From Bacillota bacterium (GTDB lineage Bacteria > Bacillota > Clostridia > Lachnospirales > Lachnospiraceae): a stretch of 26,945 nt of DNA. Below the pieces are notes generated by a model. The model was given only the letters and a program-made list of their open reading frames with translations. It was not told the DNA's origin and did no database searches. Positions 1-8,868 of this stretch are shown piece after piece (within the stretch, counting starts at the first letter, position 1; the number at the start of each line of letters is the position of its first letter). The stretch spans positions 1 to 26,945 of the forward strand of contig JAEWPN010000232.1 in the NCBI GenBank assembly GCA_023399455.1. The letters are read 5' to 3'. The position numbers and the translations under genes are program-made.

Positions 1-158
1 GGTATGAACAAATTGAATTAGAAGTTGTTGACGGAAATGACCGGGCAAAATCATTGTATGAAAGTTTTGGATTTGAAGTGACCGGAAGAAATCTGAGGGC
101 ATTAAAATATGATGATGGAAGCTACAAAGATGAGTATGTCATGATAAAAGTATTTTGA
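1..158 (+). CDS. GNAT-family N-acetyltransferase, C-terminal fragment (5' end outside window)
   Basis: The reading frame that starts at base 3 is open to a TGA at 156-158 and gives 51 residues. It contains the typical end of a GNAT domain: an A-x-x-LYESFGFE segment (acetyl-CoA-binding helix and last strands), then a Y-x-D-G-x-Y-x-DE-x-x-M pattern common in acetyltransferases that act on small molecules or proteins. The family moves an acetyl group from acetyl-CoA to an amine. The substrate cannot be told from this piece. The gene ends 36 bases before the next promoter and no clear terminator separates them. Confidence 0.8.
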   Translation, partial: YEQIELEVVDGNDRAKSLYESFGFEVTGRNLRALKYDDGSYKDEYVMIKVF

Positions 159-194
159 TAGAAAAATTTTAGGAAAAAAATTAGGATTTCTATA

Positions 195-223
195 TTGACA
201 AAGTATACCCACAGGGGTATACT
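195..223 (+). promoter_or_regulatory. Consensus sigma-A promoter embedded in a CsoR-type operator
   Basis: A perfect -35 TTGACA (195-200) is followed by a 17-bp spacer and -10 TATACT (218-223). The spacer and the -10 are covered by the palindrome at 203-222, so a bound repressor would block RNA polymerase. The expected start is near 230. The only thing downstream before a hairpin at 381 is a 22-codon frame. Confidence 0.85.
203..222. promoter_or_regulatory. CsoR/CstR-type operator 1
   Basis: Palindrome with arms GTATACCC and GGGTATAC around ACAG. The ATACCC-N4-GGGTAT form with a central G/C tract is the known operator type of the CsoR/RcnR/CstR/FrmR repressors, which sense copper, nickel/cobalt, persulfide or formaldehyde. 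It overlaps the spacer and -10 of the promoter. No gene for such a repressor is in the window, so the inducer is unknown. Confidence 0.7.
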
Positions 224-236
224 TTTTTGATAAACA

Positions 237-254
237 CATACCCCTATGGGTATG
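237..254. promoter_or_regulatory. CsoR/CstR-type operator 2
   Basis: Second palindrome, CATACCC-CTAT-GGGTATG, centred 33 bp (about three helical turns) from operator 1. A third half-site, CATACCC, lies at 276-282. Two well-spaced copies suggest a real, strongly repressed promoter rather than chance. Confidence 0.65.
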
Positions 255-350
255 GACATTTGTATAAATAAATGACATACCCTACCATGTAGTCCATAAG
301 TTATGGTTATTATCAATGTATCTCATCGCTGAATAGGAGGAGTCAAAAAC

Positions 351-419
351 GTGACAGGTATAATATTTAAAAAATGTTTTAAAGCATCCATTAAAAGTGG
401 ATGCTTTTGTTGTTTATAG
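351..419 (+). other. 22-codon Cys-rich reading frame after a strong RBS; probable leader or operon remnant
   Basis: A good Shine-Dalgarno sequence (GGAGGAG at about 337-343) precedes a GTG at 351. The frame runs 22 codons to TAG at 417-419 and ends in Cys-Phe-Cys-Cys-Leu. The last third of the frame is itself a 10-bp hairpin (381-407), so the Cys-rich tail may only reflect the hairpin and its T-rich tail. The strong promoter, operators and RBS with almost no coding sequence suggest that a CsoR-regulated gene was deleted here. A translated metal-binding or leader peptide is possible but unproven. Confidence 0.35.
381..412 (+). terminator. Intrinsic terminator of the CsoR-operator transcript
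   Basis: Perfect 10-bp stem AAAGCATCCA (381-390) / TGGATGCTTT (398-407) with a 7-base loop, followed by a T-rich tail (TTTTGTTGTTT). It would end transcripts from the promoter at 195-223 before the kdp operon. Confidence 0.6.
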
Positions 420-475
420 TAAAATAAGACACTTCACTTTATGGACAGCTAATATTTTCCTTAATATATGAATTC

Positions 476-541
476 TCTTAATGCAACATTCATGCACCTG
501 AAATAACCAATACACTGTCTTAATTTTCAAAAGTCTATAAT
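476..541 (+). promoter_or_regulatory. kdp operon promoter with putative KdpE boxes
   Basis: A consensus -10 TATAAT lies at 536-541. At the -35 spacing (513-518) there is no good hexamer, as expected for an activator-dependent promoter. TCTTAATT (518-525) abuts the missing -35, and TCTTAATG (476-483) lies exactly 42 bp (four helical turns) upstream. The same octamer stands before kdpD and before the gene at 8869. The site is assigned to KdpE by inference from this recurrence. Confidence 0.55.
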
Positions 542-606
542 GAAACATGGAATTACCGCTAGTGGTCATAGATAATGATAAGTTTAAAGACAGGAGGAAA
601 TTAAAT

Positions 607-711
607 ATGAATTTATTAATGGATTTAGCTATGATTGGTACGCTGACCGTATGCTATCTGTTGCTGAAATGGTTTGTTAATTGGTGCAGCCGGCAGGTTG
701 AAAAGCCGTGA
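607..711 (+). CDS. Small hydrophobic membrane peptide leading the kdp operon (34 aa)
   Basis: ATG at 607 follows a strong RBS (AGGAGG at about 592-597) and gives 34 codons to TGA at 709-711. One hydrophobic helix is visible (residues about 7-26: a run of I, L, V, Y with few charges), followed by a basic, Trp/Cys-containing tail (KWFVNWCSRQ). It is the first gene of the kdp operon, 20 bases before kdpF. The Clostridium acetobutylicum kdp operon is recalled to start with two tiny hydrophobic genes (kdpZ, kdpY), and this frame holds the first such position. No similarity to a known family is certain. It could be a KdpFABC accessory peptide or a membrane regulator. Confidence 0.6.
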   Translation: MNLLMDLAMIGTLTVCYLLLKWFVNWCSRQVEKP

Positions 712-731
712 TCGCAGAGGAGGATAATCAT

Positions 732-809
732 ATGATAGTTCTTGGAATATTAATTGTGGGATTGGCAGGATATTTGGTATATGCTCTTGTAAATCCGGAA
801 AAGTTTTAA
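732..809 (+). CDS. kdpF: KdpF, small subunit of the high-affinity potassium ATPase
   Basis: ATG at 732 has a strong RBS (GAGGAGG at about 717-723) and 25 codons to TAA at 807-809. The peptide is a single transmembrane helix ending GYLVYALVNPEKF, the hallmark C-terminal pattern of KdpF (E. coli KdpF ends GYLVYALINAEAF). In E. coli KdpF stabilises the KdpFABC complex in the cytoplasmic membrane at the KdpA/KdpB interface. It lies directly upstream of kdpA with a 19-base gap. Confidence 0.9.
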   Translation: MIVLGILIVGLAGYLVYALVNPEKF

Positions 810-828
810 CGGGAAGGCGGAACGAAAT

Positions 829-2505
829 ATGCTGCAAATTATAATAATTTTGATTGTCTTTGTTGGTTTAATTATACCGATGGGGAAATACATGTATCAC
901 ATTGCTGTCGGTCAAAGAACCTTTGCCGACCCATTTTTTGATCGGGTGGACAATACGATTTACCGTGTGTGTGGAATTGACAGAAAAGAAATGAGCTGGA
1001 AGCAGTATGTCTTTGCGATGCTGGCAACCAATGCGATTATGGTATTTATTGGATATTTAATTTTAAGAATTCAGGAACTCCCGATTTTCAATCCCAACGG
1101 CATCAGAGGAATGGAGCCTGTGCTATCCTTTAATACCATCATCAGCTTTATGACGAATACTAACCTTCAGCACTACTCCGGAGAATCAGGGCTTTCGTAC
1201 CTAAGCCAGATGCTGGTGATTATCTTTTTGATGTTTACCTCTGCAGCTACTGGTTTTTCTGTAGCTACAGCTATCGTCCGTGGCTTTTCCGGAAAGACAA
1301 AAACCATGGGAAACTTCTATTCGGATTTTGTTCGTATTATAACACGGGTTCTCTTACCGCTTTCCATCATTGTTGGACTGTTGCTTGTATCTCAGGGTAC
1401 CGTACAGAACATGTCACCTGATATAACGGTGCAGTCGATTGAAGGAAAGTATCAGGATATAGTCATGGGGCCGGTTGCATCCCTGGAATCGATCAAGCAT
1501 CTTGGAACTAATGGCGGAGGTTTTTTTGGAGCTAATGCAACAACACCATTTGAGAATCCAACAGTTCTATCCAATATGATCGAAATGCTTTCCATGATGC
1601 TGTTGCCAGGTTCCTGCGTTGTTATGTTTGGTATTATGGTACAAAACCGCAATAAAGAAGCCAAACCTATTTTTGCTGTAATGTTTTTTCTTTTCATTGT
1701 GGGAATCGGGGTCTGCTATGCGGCTGAACAGGCTGGAAATCCGGCACTTGCACAAGCTGGATTAAATCAGAGCATGGGCAATATGGAAGGCAAAGAAATG
1801 CGGTTCGGAATTGCCCAATCCTCGCTGTTTACAACTGTGACAACTGCCTTTACTACCGGCAGTATCAATAATATGCACGACACACTGACACCAATCGGCG
1901 GAATGGTTCCGCTGATAAATATGATGCTCAACCTGATATTTGGCGGTAAAGGTGTAGGATTGATGAACATGCTGATGTATGTGATCCTGACGGTATTTAT
2001 CTGCGGCCTGATGGTTGGCCGTACACCGGAATATCTGGCGAAAAAGATCGAAGGCGGGGAAATGAAACTGACTGCGCTAGGTATTATTATTCATCCGTTG
2101 ATAATCCTGTTCTTCTCTGCACTGGCGGTAGTGCTTCCGGCAGGATTGGCGGGAATCAGTAACCCGGGGCATCATGGACTTACGCAGGTACTGTACGAAT
2201 TCACGTCCGCTGCCGCCAACAATGGCTCCGGCTTTGAAGGGCTGAGTGATAATACGTATTTTTGGAATATTACGACAGGGCTGGCTATGTTCTTCGGGCG
2301 CTATTTGTCCATCATCATAATGATGGCTGTTGCAAGTTCGCTTATGCTCAAGCAACCGGTCAGTGAATCTGTCGGTACATTAAGAACCGACTCAAAAACG
2401 TTTACCATAGCTCTTCTTATGGTGGTCCTTATCATTGCCGCACTTACGTTTTTTCCGGTACTGATTCTTGGACCGATTGCCGAGCACATGACTTTGTGGA
2501 GTTGA
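829..2505 (+). CDS. kdpA: KdpA, potassium-binding/translocating subunit of KdpFABC
   Basis: The protein has 558 residues, essentially the E. coli length (557), and is a polytopic membrane channel of the superfamily of K+ transporters. All four selectivity-filter loops are visible: TNTN at 109-112, [10 protein letters not shown] from 227, TTAFTTGS ending at 345, and [10 protein letters not shown] ending at Gly468, the same number as the critical E. coli Gly468. It binds extracellular K+ and passes it through an intersubunit tunnel to KdpB. The RBS (GGAAGG, before ATG 829) is weaker than those of its neighbours. kdpB follows after 13 bases, so the genes are translated as one operon. No truncation or frameshift is seen. 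Confidence 0.97.
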   Translation: MLQIIIILIVFVGLIIPMGKYMYHIAVGQRTFADPFFDRVDNTIYRVCGIDRKEMSWKQYVFAMLATNAIMVFIGYLILRIQELPIFNPNGIRGMEPVLSFNTIISFMTNTNLQHYSGESGLSYLSQMLVIIFLMFTSAATGFSVATAIVRGFSGKTKTMGNFYSDFVRIITRVLLPLSIIVGLLLVSQGTVQNMSPDITVQSIEGKYQDIVMGPVASLESIKHLGTNGGGFFGANATTPFENPTVLSNMIEMLSMMLLPGSCVVMFGIMVQNRNKEAKPIFAVMFFLFIVGIGVCYAAEQAGNPALAQAGLNQSMGNMEGKEMRFGIAQSSLFTTVTTAFTTGSINNMHDTLTPIGGMVPLINMMLNLIFGGKGVGLMNMLMYVILTVFICGLMVGRTPEYLAKKIEGGEMKLTALGIIIHPLIILFFSALAVVLPAGLAGISNPGHHGLTQVLYEFTSAAANNGSGFEGLSDNTYFWNITTGLAMFFGRYLSIIIMMAVASSLMLKQPVSESVGTLRTDSKTFTIALLMVVLIIAALTFFPVLILGPIAEHMTLWS

Positions 2506-2518
2506 GGAGGATATTATT

Positions 2519-4573
2519 ATGAGCAAAACAAAGAAAACAAAATTTATTACAGGGGATATTATGAAATACTCCGTTATCGGGGCATTTATCAAGCTAAACC
2601 CCTTGTATATGATGAAGAGTCCTGTCATGTTTGTGGTGGAAATCGGGTTTGGGATAACACTGCTGACCTGTTTCTTCCCGGGCTTGTTCGGAGAAGAAGG
2701 TAACAATATGGCACGATATAATTCCATAGTATCTGTTCTTCTTTTTTTTACCCTTTTATTTGCGAATTTTGCGGAAGCGGTAGCGGAGGGACGCGGCAAA
2801 GCGCAGGCAGAAAGCCTTAAGAAAACTCAGAAAGATATGCGAGCCCGCATCCTGAAAGAAGATAATACGGAAATGATAGTAAGTGCCGCCACATTGGAAA
2901 AAGGTAATATAGTGCTGGTGAAAAACGGAGAGCTGATTCCCAATGACGGTGAAGTGATCGAAGGAATTGCCTCGGTGGATGAATCCGCTATTACCGGAGA
3001 GTCTGCACCTGTACTTAAGGAAAGCGGCGGAGATTTCTCGTCGGTAACCGGCGGCACAACGGTGGTCAGCGATTGGCTGAAGATTCGTATCACATCCAAT
3101 CCTGGAGAATCTTTCATTGATAAAATGATTGCGCTGGTAGAGGGTGCCTCCCGCAAGAAGACGCCTAATGAGATAGCGCTTAATACACTGCTTGTCAGTC
3201 TGACGATTATCTTTCTGATAGTAATATTCAGCCTTTACCCCCTCGCTGTTTACAGCGGGGTGCGCTTACAAATTTCTACGATGATTGCCCTGATGGTCTG
3301 CCTGATTCCCACAACTATCGGAGGTTTGTTGTCTGCCATCGGTATCGCCGGTATGGACCGTGTAACACGCTTTAATGTTATTGCAATGTCCGGCAAAGCC
3401 GTTGAGGTATGCGGTGATGTGGATACCATGATTCTCGATAAAACCGGTACTATTACCTACGGAAACCGTATGGCGGCAAAACTCATTCCCGTAAGTAACG
3501 TAAGTGAACAGGAATTGGTCCGTTATGCTGTGCTCAGTTCGCTAAAAGATGATACTCCCGAAGGGAAATCCGTAGTAAGGCTTGGCGAGCAGTTAAGCGG
3601 CAAGGTTCAAGAGGCTGTATCGGGAATGGAGTTTGTGGAGTTCACCGCACATACGCGCATGAGTGGCGTCAATCTTCCGGATGGCACCAGAATCCGCAAA
3701 GGAGCATCGGATGCTATTCAAAAGTATGTACAGGATCTGGGCGGCTCTATTCCCGAGGATCTGGAAAATCGGGCGAATGAGGTTGCGAAACTGGGAGGAA
3801 CACCTTTGGCAGTCTGCGTTGGGAACCGTATCCTGGGCATCATTTATTTGAAAGACACCATCAAAGAGGGACTGGTGGAACGTTTCGAAAGATTGCGGTC
3901 TATTGGTATCAAGACCATCATGTGCACAGGTGACAATCCGCTGACTGCAGCGACCATTGCACAGGAAGCAGGTGTAGACAGCTTCATAGCGGAATGCAAG
4001 CCGGAAGATAAGATCAGGGCAATCAAGGCCGAGCAGGCAGAAGGGAAAATTGTCGCTATGACGGGAGACGGTACGAATGACGCCCCTGCTCTCGCGCAGG
4101 CGAATGTAGGCATTGCCATGAACAGCGGCACTCAGGCTGCTAAGGAAGCGGCAAACATGATAGATTTAGATTCTGATCCCACCAAGATATTAGATGTGGT
4201 GGAAATCGGGAAGCAGCTTTTGATTACGCGGGGTTCCCTGACAACATTTAGCATAGCCAATGATATCGCCAAATATTTTGCGATCATTCCGGCAATGTTC
4301 ATGGCGGCAATACCGCAGTTAAAAGTACTGAACATAATGGCACTGACTACCCCCTATAGCGCAATATTGTCTGCGCTGATTTTTAACGCTATTATCATTC
4401 CGCTGCTCATCCCTCTTGCAATGAAGGGTGTCAAATACAGGCCTATGCGCGCGGAGAAGATGTTATCACGGAATATGCTGATTTACGGCCTGGGAGGTAT
4501 TATTGCACCCTTTGCAGGTATTAAATCAATTGATTTGCTGATTGCGCCGATGCTGGCTATTCTTGGCATATAG
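2519..4573 (+). CDS. kdpB: KdpB, P-type ATPase subunit of KdpFABC
   Basis: 684 residues. The P-type signature DKTGT holds the phosphorylated Asp at residue 307, as in E. coli. The actuator-domain TGES motif is at 159-162, including Ser162, the residue phosphorylated to switch off E. coli KdpB at high K+. The hinge motif TGDGTNDAP is at about 515-523, and the membrane motif [15 protein letters not shown] follows the first helices. ATP hydrolysis here drives K+ uptake. A GAGGAGG ribosome binding site precedes ATG 2519. kdpC begins 32 bases downstream. All catalytic residues are present, so the pump should be active, and conserved Ser162 suggests post-translational inhibition may also occur here. 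Confidence 0.97.
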   Translation: MSKTKKTKFITGDIMKYSVIGAFIKLNPLYMMKSPVMFVVEIGFGITLLTCFFPGLFGEEGNNMARYNSIVSVLLFFTLLFANFAEAVAEGRGKAQAESLKKTQKDMRARILKEDNTEMIVSAATLEKGNIVLVKNGELIPNDGEVIEGIASVDESAITGESAPVLKESGGDFSSVTGGTTVVSDWLKIRITSNPGESFIDKMIALVEGASRKKTPNEIALNTLLVSLTIIFLIVIFSLYPLAVYSGVRLQISTMIALMVCLIPTTIGGLLSAIGIAGMDRVTRFNVIAMSGKAVEVCGDVDTMILDKTGTITYGNRMAAKLIPVSNVSEQELVRYAVLSSLKDDTPEGKSVVRLGEQLSGKVQEAVSGMEFVEFTAHTRMSGVNLPDGTRIRKGASDAIQKYVQDLGGSIPEDLENRANEVAKLGGTPLAVCVGNRILGIIYLKDTIKEGLVERFERLRSIGIKTIMCTGDNPLTAATIAQEAGVDSFIAECKPEDKIRAIKAEQAEGKIVAMTGDGTNDAPALAQANVGIAMNSGTQAAKEAANMIDLDSDPTKILDVVEIGKQLLITRGSLTTFSIANDIAKYFAIIPAMFMAAIPQLKVLNIMALTTPYSAILSALIFNAIIIPLLIPLAMKGVKYRPMRAEKMLSRNMLIYGLGGIIAPFAGIKSIDLLIAPMLAILGI

Positions 4574-4605
4574 GCTGTATGCAATCGGAGAGGAGATTAT
4601 AAAAT

Positions 4606-5244
4606 ATGATGAAATTTTTAAAGGGAATAAAGAGCCCGCTGCTTATTTCAGCGGTTATGCTCCTGATCTGCGGACTGGGGTATCCCCTTCTGCTTACAGG
4701 AATAAGTCAGATCATTTTTCCCCATCAGGCAAACGGCAGCCTCGTTATGATCGACGGGCAGAACGTAGGCTCGGAATTGATTGGGCAGGATTTTACTGAT
4801 CCGCGGTTTATGAAGGGCCGTCCTTCTGCAGTGAATTATAACACATACACGCAGGAGGACAAGGAGAATGGTAATTATACAGGAGTCAGTTCCGGCTCCA
4901 GTAACTATGCGACCACCAACCCGGAGCTGGCCAAACGGGTGAAAGCTGATATTGAGAAATTTCTGTCTGAAAATCCTTCTATTAATAAAGAAGATATTCC
5001 TACAGATCTGTTAACGGCTTCGGGATCCGGTCTTGACCCACATATCAGCCTTGCTTCAGCTGTAGTTCAAATTCCTGCTTTGGTTGAAACGACCGGGCTG
5101 CCCGAGGAACTGTTGGAGGACATTGTGAAAAAAAATACGCAGGGTAAGTTTCTGGGCATTTTTGGAGAAGAAACAGTTAATGTCCTGAAGGTAAATCTTG
5201 AAATTGTGAAGGAGTTAGGATTAGCGGAACAAGCGTCAGAATAA
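4606..5244 (+). CDS. kdpC: KdpC, catalytic-chaperone subunit of KdpFABC
   Basis: 212 residues. One N-terminal transmembrane helix (about 10-36) is followed by a soluble domain. The family motifs are present: a GQDFTDPRFMKGRPS block (60-74) and LLTASGSGLDPHISLASA (about 135-152). KdpC has one helix, sits beside KdpA/KdpB and raises the ATP affinity of KdpB. The RBS is GAGAGGAG shortly before ATG 4606; the second ATG (4609) is equally possible. It is the last structural gene of the operon. No kdpX-like gene follows; an 87-base gap to the sensor-kinase region carries its own promoter elements. Confidence 0.95.
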   Translation: MMKFLKGIKSPLLISAVMLLICGLGYPLLLTGISQIIFPHQANGSLVMIDGQNVGSELIGQDFTDPRFMKGRPSAVNYNTYTQEDKENGNYTGVSSGSSNYATTNPELAKRVKADIEKFLSENPSINKEDIPTDLLTASGSGLDPHISLASAVVQIPALVETTGLPEELLEDIVKKNTQGKFLGIFGEETVNVLKVNLEIVKELGLAEQASE

Positions 5245-5262
5245 AACCGGGTATTTATGCTA

Positions 5263-5317
5263 TCTTAATGCTAAATAGGTAATTATAATACAATAATAAT
5301 TTTTTATGTGATATAAT
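5263..5317 (+). promoter_or_regulatory. kdpDE promoter with one putative KdpE box
   Basis: Between kdpC and kdpD lie TCTTAATG (5263-5270) and a consensus -10 TATAAT (5312-5317) without a recognisable -35. The expected start near 5324 leaves room only for the downstream kdpD start codon at 5353. The octamer matches those before the kdp operon and before 8869, so autoregulation is inferred. Read-through from kdpC is also possible because no terminator is seen. Confidence 0.5.
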
Positions 5318-5352
5318 TTTTAAAACATTCTATGAAAGAAGAGGGCGTAAAA

Positions 5353-8049
5353 ATGGGAAACGATCATATATTTTCTGGTGTTGTTTCCAAGCAGCAAACC
5401 GTTATGGCTAACGAAAAGAAATGCGGGTTACTGAAAATCTATTTTGGTTATGCTGCTGGTGTCGGCAAGACCTTCGCTATGTTGAAAGATGCGCAAGAAG
5501 TCAAAAGCAATGGTGTCGATGTAGTGGCAGGATATATAGAACCTCATGCCCGCCCTGAAACAGCCGCTCTTTTGGGCAATCTGGAGGTCTTGCCATTTCT
5601 GGAATTGAACTATAAAAATGTTATATTAAAGGAGTTCGATTTGGACGAAGCCCTCCGCAGACGGCCTGAACTGATTTTGGTAGATGAACTGGCCCATACG
5701 AATGCCGAGGGGTGCCGCCATGCTAAGCGTTATCAGGATGTGGAAGAGTTGCTGCGCGCAGGCATAGATGTATATACTACTATTAATGTTCAGCATATTG
5801 AAAGCCTTAACGATGTAGTGTTCGCCATTACAGGTATCACGGTACGGGAACGTATTCCGGACAGTGTATTTGACAGTGCCGATCAGATTGAGGTTGTGGA
5901 TATTGAGCCTGAAGAACTCCTTGAACGTCTGAATAAAGGGAAGGTTTATAGCGAAGAGCAGGCACGGCGGGCTCTTTCTAATTTCTTTACGAAGGAGAAC
6001 CTGATTGCCCTTCGTGAAATTGCGCTAAGGCTCACTGCAGATCAGGTTAACCGTATTGCGGCACAAAACAACGAGCCATCAAAAAACAGCGGTGCTTATT
6101 CTAATGAGCATATATTGGTTTGTTTATCTTCGGCACCTTCCAATGCTAAAGTAATCCGTACAGCGGCGAGAATGGCCGACGCATTTCACGGTACTTTTAC
6201 AGCGTTGTTTGTGCAAACTACAGAAGCATTAGAATATGAAGACAAAGACAGAACGCGGCTGAGGGAACATCTAAGGCTTGCAGAACAGCTTGGAGCACAA
6301 ATTGCTGCCGTATATGGGGAGGATGTTCCGGGACAGATTGCGGAGTATGCAAAGGTGAGCCGGGTATCCAAAATTGTTATAGGACGATCCAGTCATATAA
6401 AAAGATGGCTGGTAAAAACTAATTTTGTCGATAAGCTGTCTATGCTGGCCCCTAATTTAGATATTTATATTATTCCTGATACCAATCCCTCTTACCATTT
6501 GCGCCCGCCTAAGTTCGTAAAGCCGGCAGAGTTTTCGCCGGTGGATTCTTTTAAAACGATAGGAATTTTAATTGCTTGTACGTTGATCGGATTATGGTTC
6601 GATTTTCTTGGCTTTAGCGAAGCGAACATCATCACTACATTTATTTTAGGTGTACTTTTTAATTCCATCGTTACGAAAGGAAGAATATACAGTGCGGTAT
6701 CCTCCGTTCTGGGCGTACTGGTGTTTAACTTTGTTTTTACACAGCCCCAGTATTCTTTACAGGCGGCTCTTCCAAGTTATCCGGTTACCTTTATTGTCAT
6801 GCTGGCGGCTTCTCTCATTACCAGTACTCTGACCAAGAGAGTAAAGGAGCAGGCCCGTCAGGACGCGCAAAAGGCTTACCGGACAGAAGTGCTTCTGGAA
6901 ACAAGTCAAAAACTGCAGCAGGCAAGCAATCAATCGGAAATTATAAAAGAAACAGCGCAACAAATGGTTAAATTGCTTGACAGAACTGTGATCTTTTATC
7001 TTAGTAAGGAAAATACATTATCCTCTCCTATGGTGTTTGGCTGCGAAGAGGAGGAAGCTTTGCGGAGATATCTTAGTGAGGATGAGCTTGCGGTGGCGGA
7101 GTGGGTCTATAAAAATAACAAGCGGGCCGGAGCGACTACAAATACCCTTTCTGCCGCCAAATGCCTATATCTGGCGGTACGGGGAAAAGACAAAGTGTTC
7201 GCCGTCGTAGGAATCGTTATGGAAAAGCATGTTTCATTGGAGATGTTTGAAAAGAGCCTGGTAATTGCCATGCTGGGCGAGTGTGCCCTGGCTTTGGAAA
7301 AAGAATGGCTGAGTGAAACACAAAAACAAATATCTATGCAGATGCAGCAGGAGCAGCTTAGGGCCAACCTCCTTAGGGCAATTTCTCATGACTTGCGGAC
7401 ACCTCTCACCAGTATCTCCGGCAATGCCGGTATTCTCAGAGGTAATTCCAAAGTTCTAAGCGAGGAGCAAAAACAGGGACTTTATACCGATATTTATGAT
7501 GATTCCTTGTGGCTGATAAATTTGGTAGAAAACCTGCTATCCATTACCCGGATCGACAATGGAACGTTGAATCTGAACATGCAGCCGGAACTTTTGGAAG
7601 ATGTGATCATAGAAGCATTACTTCATATCAATCGACGAAGTGTGGAACATAAAATTGAAACTGTGCTTGAGGATGAATTTTTAATGGCCAGGATGGATTC
7701 ACGGCTTATCATTCAGGTTATTATCAATATTATTGATAACGCAATCAAGTATACACAGGAAGGCTCGAGCATTGTGATCTCGGCAAAAAGAGATGGAGCA
7801 TTTATTCGAGTCGAAATAGCCGATGATGGTTCAGGCATTCAGGATTCGGCTAAGGAAAAACTGTTCGATATGTTTTATACGGCTAAAAATATCAGTTCGG
7901 ACAGCCGACGTGGACTTGGATTGGGTCTGCCGCTATGCAAATCTATTATCAATGCGCATGGGGGAACTATTTATGTAAGAGATAATATGCCGCAGGGTAC
8001 GGTATTTGTATTTACTTTGCGGGCAGAGGAGGTAAATGTTCATGAATAA
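5353..8049 (+). CDS. kdpD: KdpD, sensor histidine kinase for potassium limitation
   Basis: 898 residues from ATG 5353. In order: KdpD N-terminal domain with Walker A GYAAGVGKT (Lys39) and Walker B LVDELAHTN (Asp111); a universal-stress-protein-like domain (about 250-376); four closely spaced transmembrane helices (about 400-496); a GAF-like linker (about 515-650); a HisKA box with phospho-acceptor His679 in SHDLRTPLTS; and the ATPase N box (NIIDNAIKY), G1 (DDGSGI) and G2 (RGLGLGLPL). It senses low K+ or turgor and phosphorylates KdpE. The start at 5353 is preferred over the in-frame ATG at 5332 because AGAGGG lies 8 bases before it, while 5332 lacks an RBS and is only about 15 bases after the -10. 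It overlaps kdpE by 8 bases. Confidence 0.95.
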   Translation: MGNDHIFSGVVSKQQTVMANEKKCGLLKIYFGYAAGVGKTFAMLKDAQEVKSNGVDVVAGYIEPHARPETAALLGNLEVLPFLELNYKNVILKEFDLDEALRRRPELILVDELAHTNAEGCRHAKRYQDVEELLRAGIDVYTTINVQHIESLNDVVFAITGITVRERIPDSVFDSADQIEVVDIEPEELLERLNKGKVYSEEQARRALSNFFTKENLIALREIALRLTADQVNRIAAQNNEPSKNSGAYSNEHILVCLSSAPSNAKVIRTAARMADAFHGTFTALFVQTTEALEYEDKDRTRLREHLRLAEQLGAQIAAVYGEDVPGQIAEYAKVSRVSKIVIGRSSHIKRWLVKTNFVDKLSMLAPNLDIYIIPDTNPSYHLRPPKFVKPAEFSPVDSFKTIGILIACTLIGLWFDFLGFSEANIITTFILGVLFNSIVTKGRIYSAVSSVLGVLVFNFVFTQPQYSLQAALPSYPVTFIVMLAASLITSTLTKRVKEQARQDAQKAYRTEVLLETSQKLQQASNQSEIIKETAQQMVKLLDRTVIFYLSKENTLSSPMVFGCEEEEALRRYLSEDELAVAEWVYKNNKRAGATTNTLSAAKCLYLAVRGKDKVFAVVGIVMEKHVSLEMFEKSLVIAMLGECALALEKEWLSETQKQISMQMQQEQLRANLLRAISHDLRTPLTSISGNAGILRGNSKVLSEEQKQGLYTDIYDDSLWLINLVENLLSITRIDNGTLNLNMQPELLEDVIIEALLHINRRSVEHKIETVLEDEFLMARMDSRLIIQVIINIIDNAIKYTQEGSSIVISAKRDGAFIRVEIADDGSGIQDSAKEKLFDMFYTAKNISSDSRRGLGLGLPLCKSIINAHGGTIYVRDNMPQGTVFVFTLRAEEVNVHE

Positions 8050-8758
8050 ACCATTGATTTTGGTTGTGGAAGATGACAAGGCCGTTCAAAAGTTAATCAC
8101 AACAACCCTTGAGACACAAAGCTATCAATATCATACGGCAGGAACGGGCAAGGGCTCAATCTTAGAAGCAGTATCCAGGAAGCCGGATATCATGATTCTG
8201 GATTTGGGACTTCCGGACATGAATGGTATAGATGTTATCAAAAAAGTTCGGACATGGTCTAATATGCCCATTATTGTAGTAAGCGCACGCAGCGAAGATC
8301 GAGATAAGATAGATGCCTTAGATGCCGGTGCGGACGATTATCTGACCAAACCGTTCAGTGTGGATGAACTTCTGGCGAGGCTAAGGGTCAGTCTGCGCCG
8401 GGTACGTTATGACAGTGAAAAACTGCAAAGAGACGCGACCGTATTTACGAATGAGAATATGAAAATTGATTATGCTGCGGGCTGTGTGTGGATAGACGAT
8501 GAGGAAATACATCTGACACCCATGGAGTATAAGCTCTTGTGTTTGCTGGCTAAGAATGTCGGGAAGGTCTTAACACATAATTTTATTCTCCAAGAGATAT
8601 GGGGAAGTTATTCCAGCGATATTCCTGCCCTGCGCGTTTTTATGGCAACGCTGCGCAAGAAAATTGAAAAGGATGCTTCACAACCCAAGTATATACAAAC
8701 ACATATCGGCGTCGGGTATCGTATGCTCCGTGTGGGCGACGACGGGAAATCTGGTTGA
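8042..8758 (+). CDS. kdpE: KdpE, OmpR-type response regulator of the kdp system
   Basis: 238 residues from ATG 8042. Receiver domain: acidic pair EDD near residues 9-11, phospho-acceptor Asp54 in MILDLGLPD, and switch Lys in the DDYLTKPF motif. The C-terminal winged helix has the OmpR/PhoB pattern (LTPMEYKLLCLLAKN, ending HIGVGYRM). ATG 8042 is chosen over ATG 8036 because AGGAGGT sits 8 bases before 8042 but only 2 bases before 8036. The start overlaps the kdpD stop, so the two are translationally coupled. KdpE-phosphate activates kdpFABC in known systems. The repeated TCTTAATG motif in three nearby upstream regions is the likely binding site. Confidence 0.95.
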   Translation: MNKPLILVVEDDKAVQKLITTTLETQSYQYHTAGTGKGSILEAVSRKPDIMILDLGLPDMNGIDVIKKVRTWSNMPIIVVSARSEDRDKIDALDAGADDYLTKPFSVDELLARLRVSLRRVRYDSEKLQRDATVFTNENMKIDYAAGCVWIDDEEIHLTPMEYKLLCLLAKNVGKVLTHNFILQEIWGSYSSDIPALRVFMATLRKKIEKDASQPKYIQTHIGVGYRMLRVGDDGKSG

Positions 8759-8771
8759 TATCTTTATATTA

Positions 8772-8826
8772 TCTTAATGTTGCCGCAAGAATCTTAATGC
8801 CGTGCTAACATATAAGCTGATATACT
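8772..8826 (+). promoter_or_regulatory. Putative KdpE-activated promoter with direct-repeat boxes
   Basis: ATCTTAATG occurs at 8771-8779 and again at 8791-8799, exactly 20 bp apart, which places both on one face of the helix as OmpR/PhoB-type dimers require. A -10 TATACT lies at 8821-8826. The second repeat overlaps where a -35 would be, and no good -35 hexamer is present. This is the layout of a response-regulator-dependent promoter driving the membrane protein at 8869. Confidence 0.6.
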
Positions 8827-8868
8827 TAAAAACATGCAAATAGTAGTTGTGTTTTTGGGGAGATAACT

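Noticed and set aside
5332..5352. Upstream ATG as kdpD start
   Set aside because: No RBS and too close to the -10 TATAAT at 5312-5317; ATG 5353 has AGAGGG at proper spacing.
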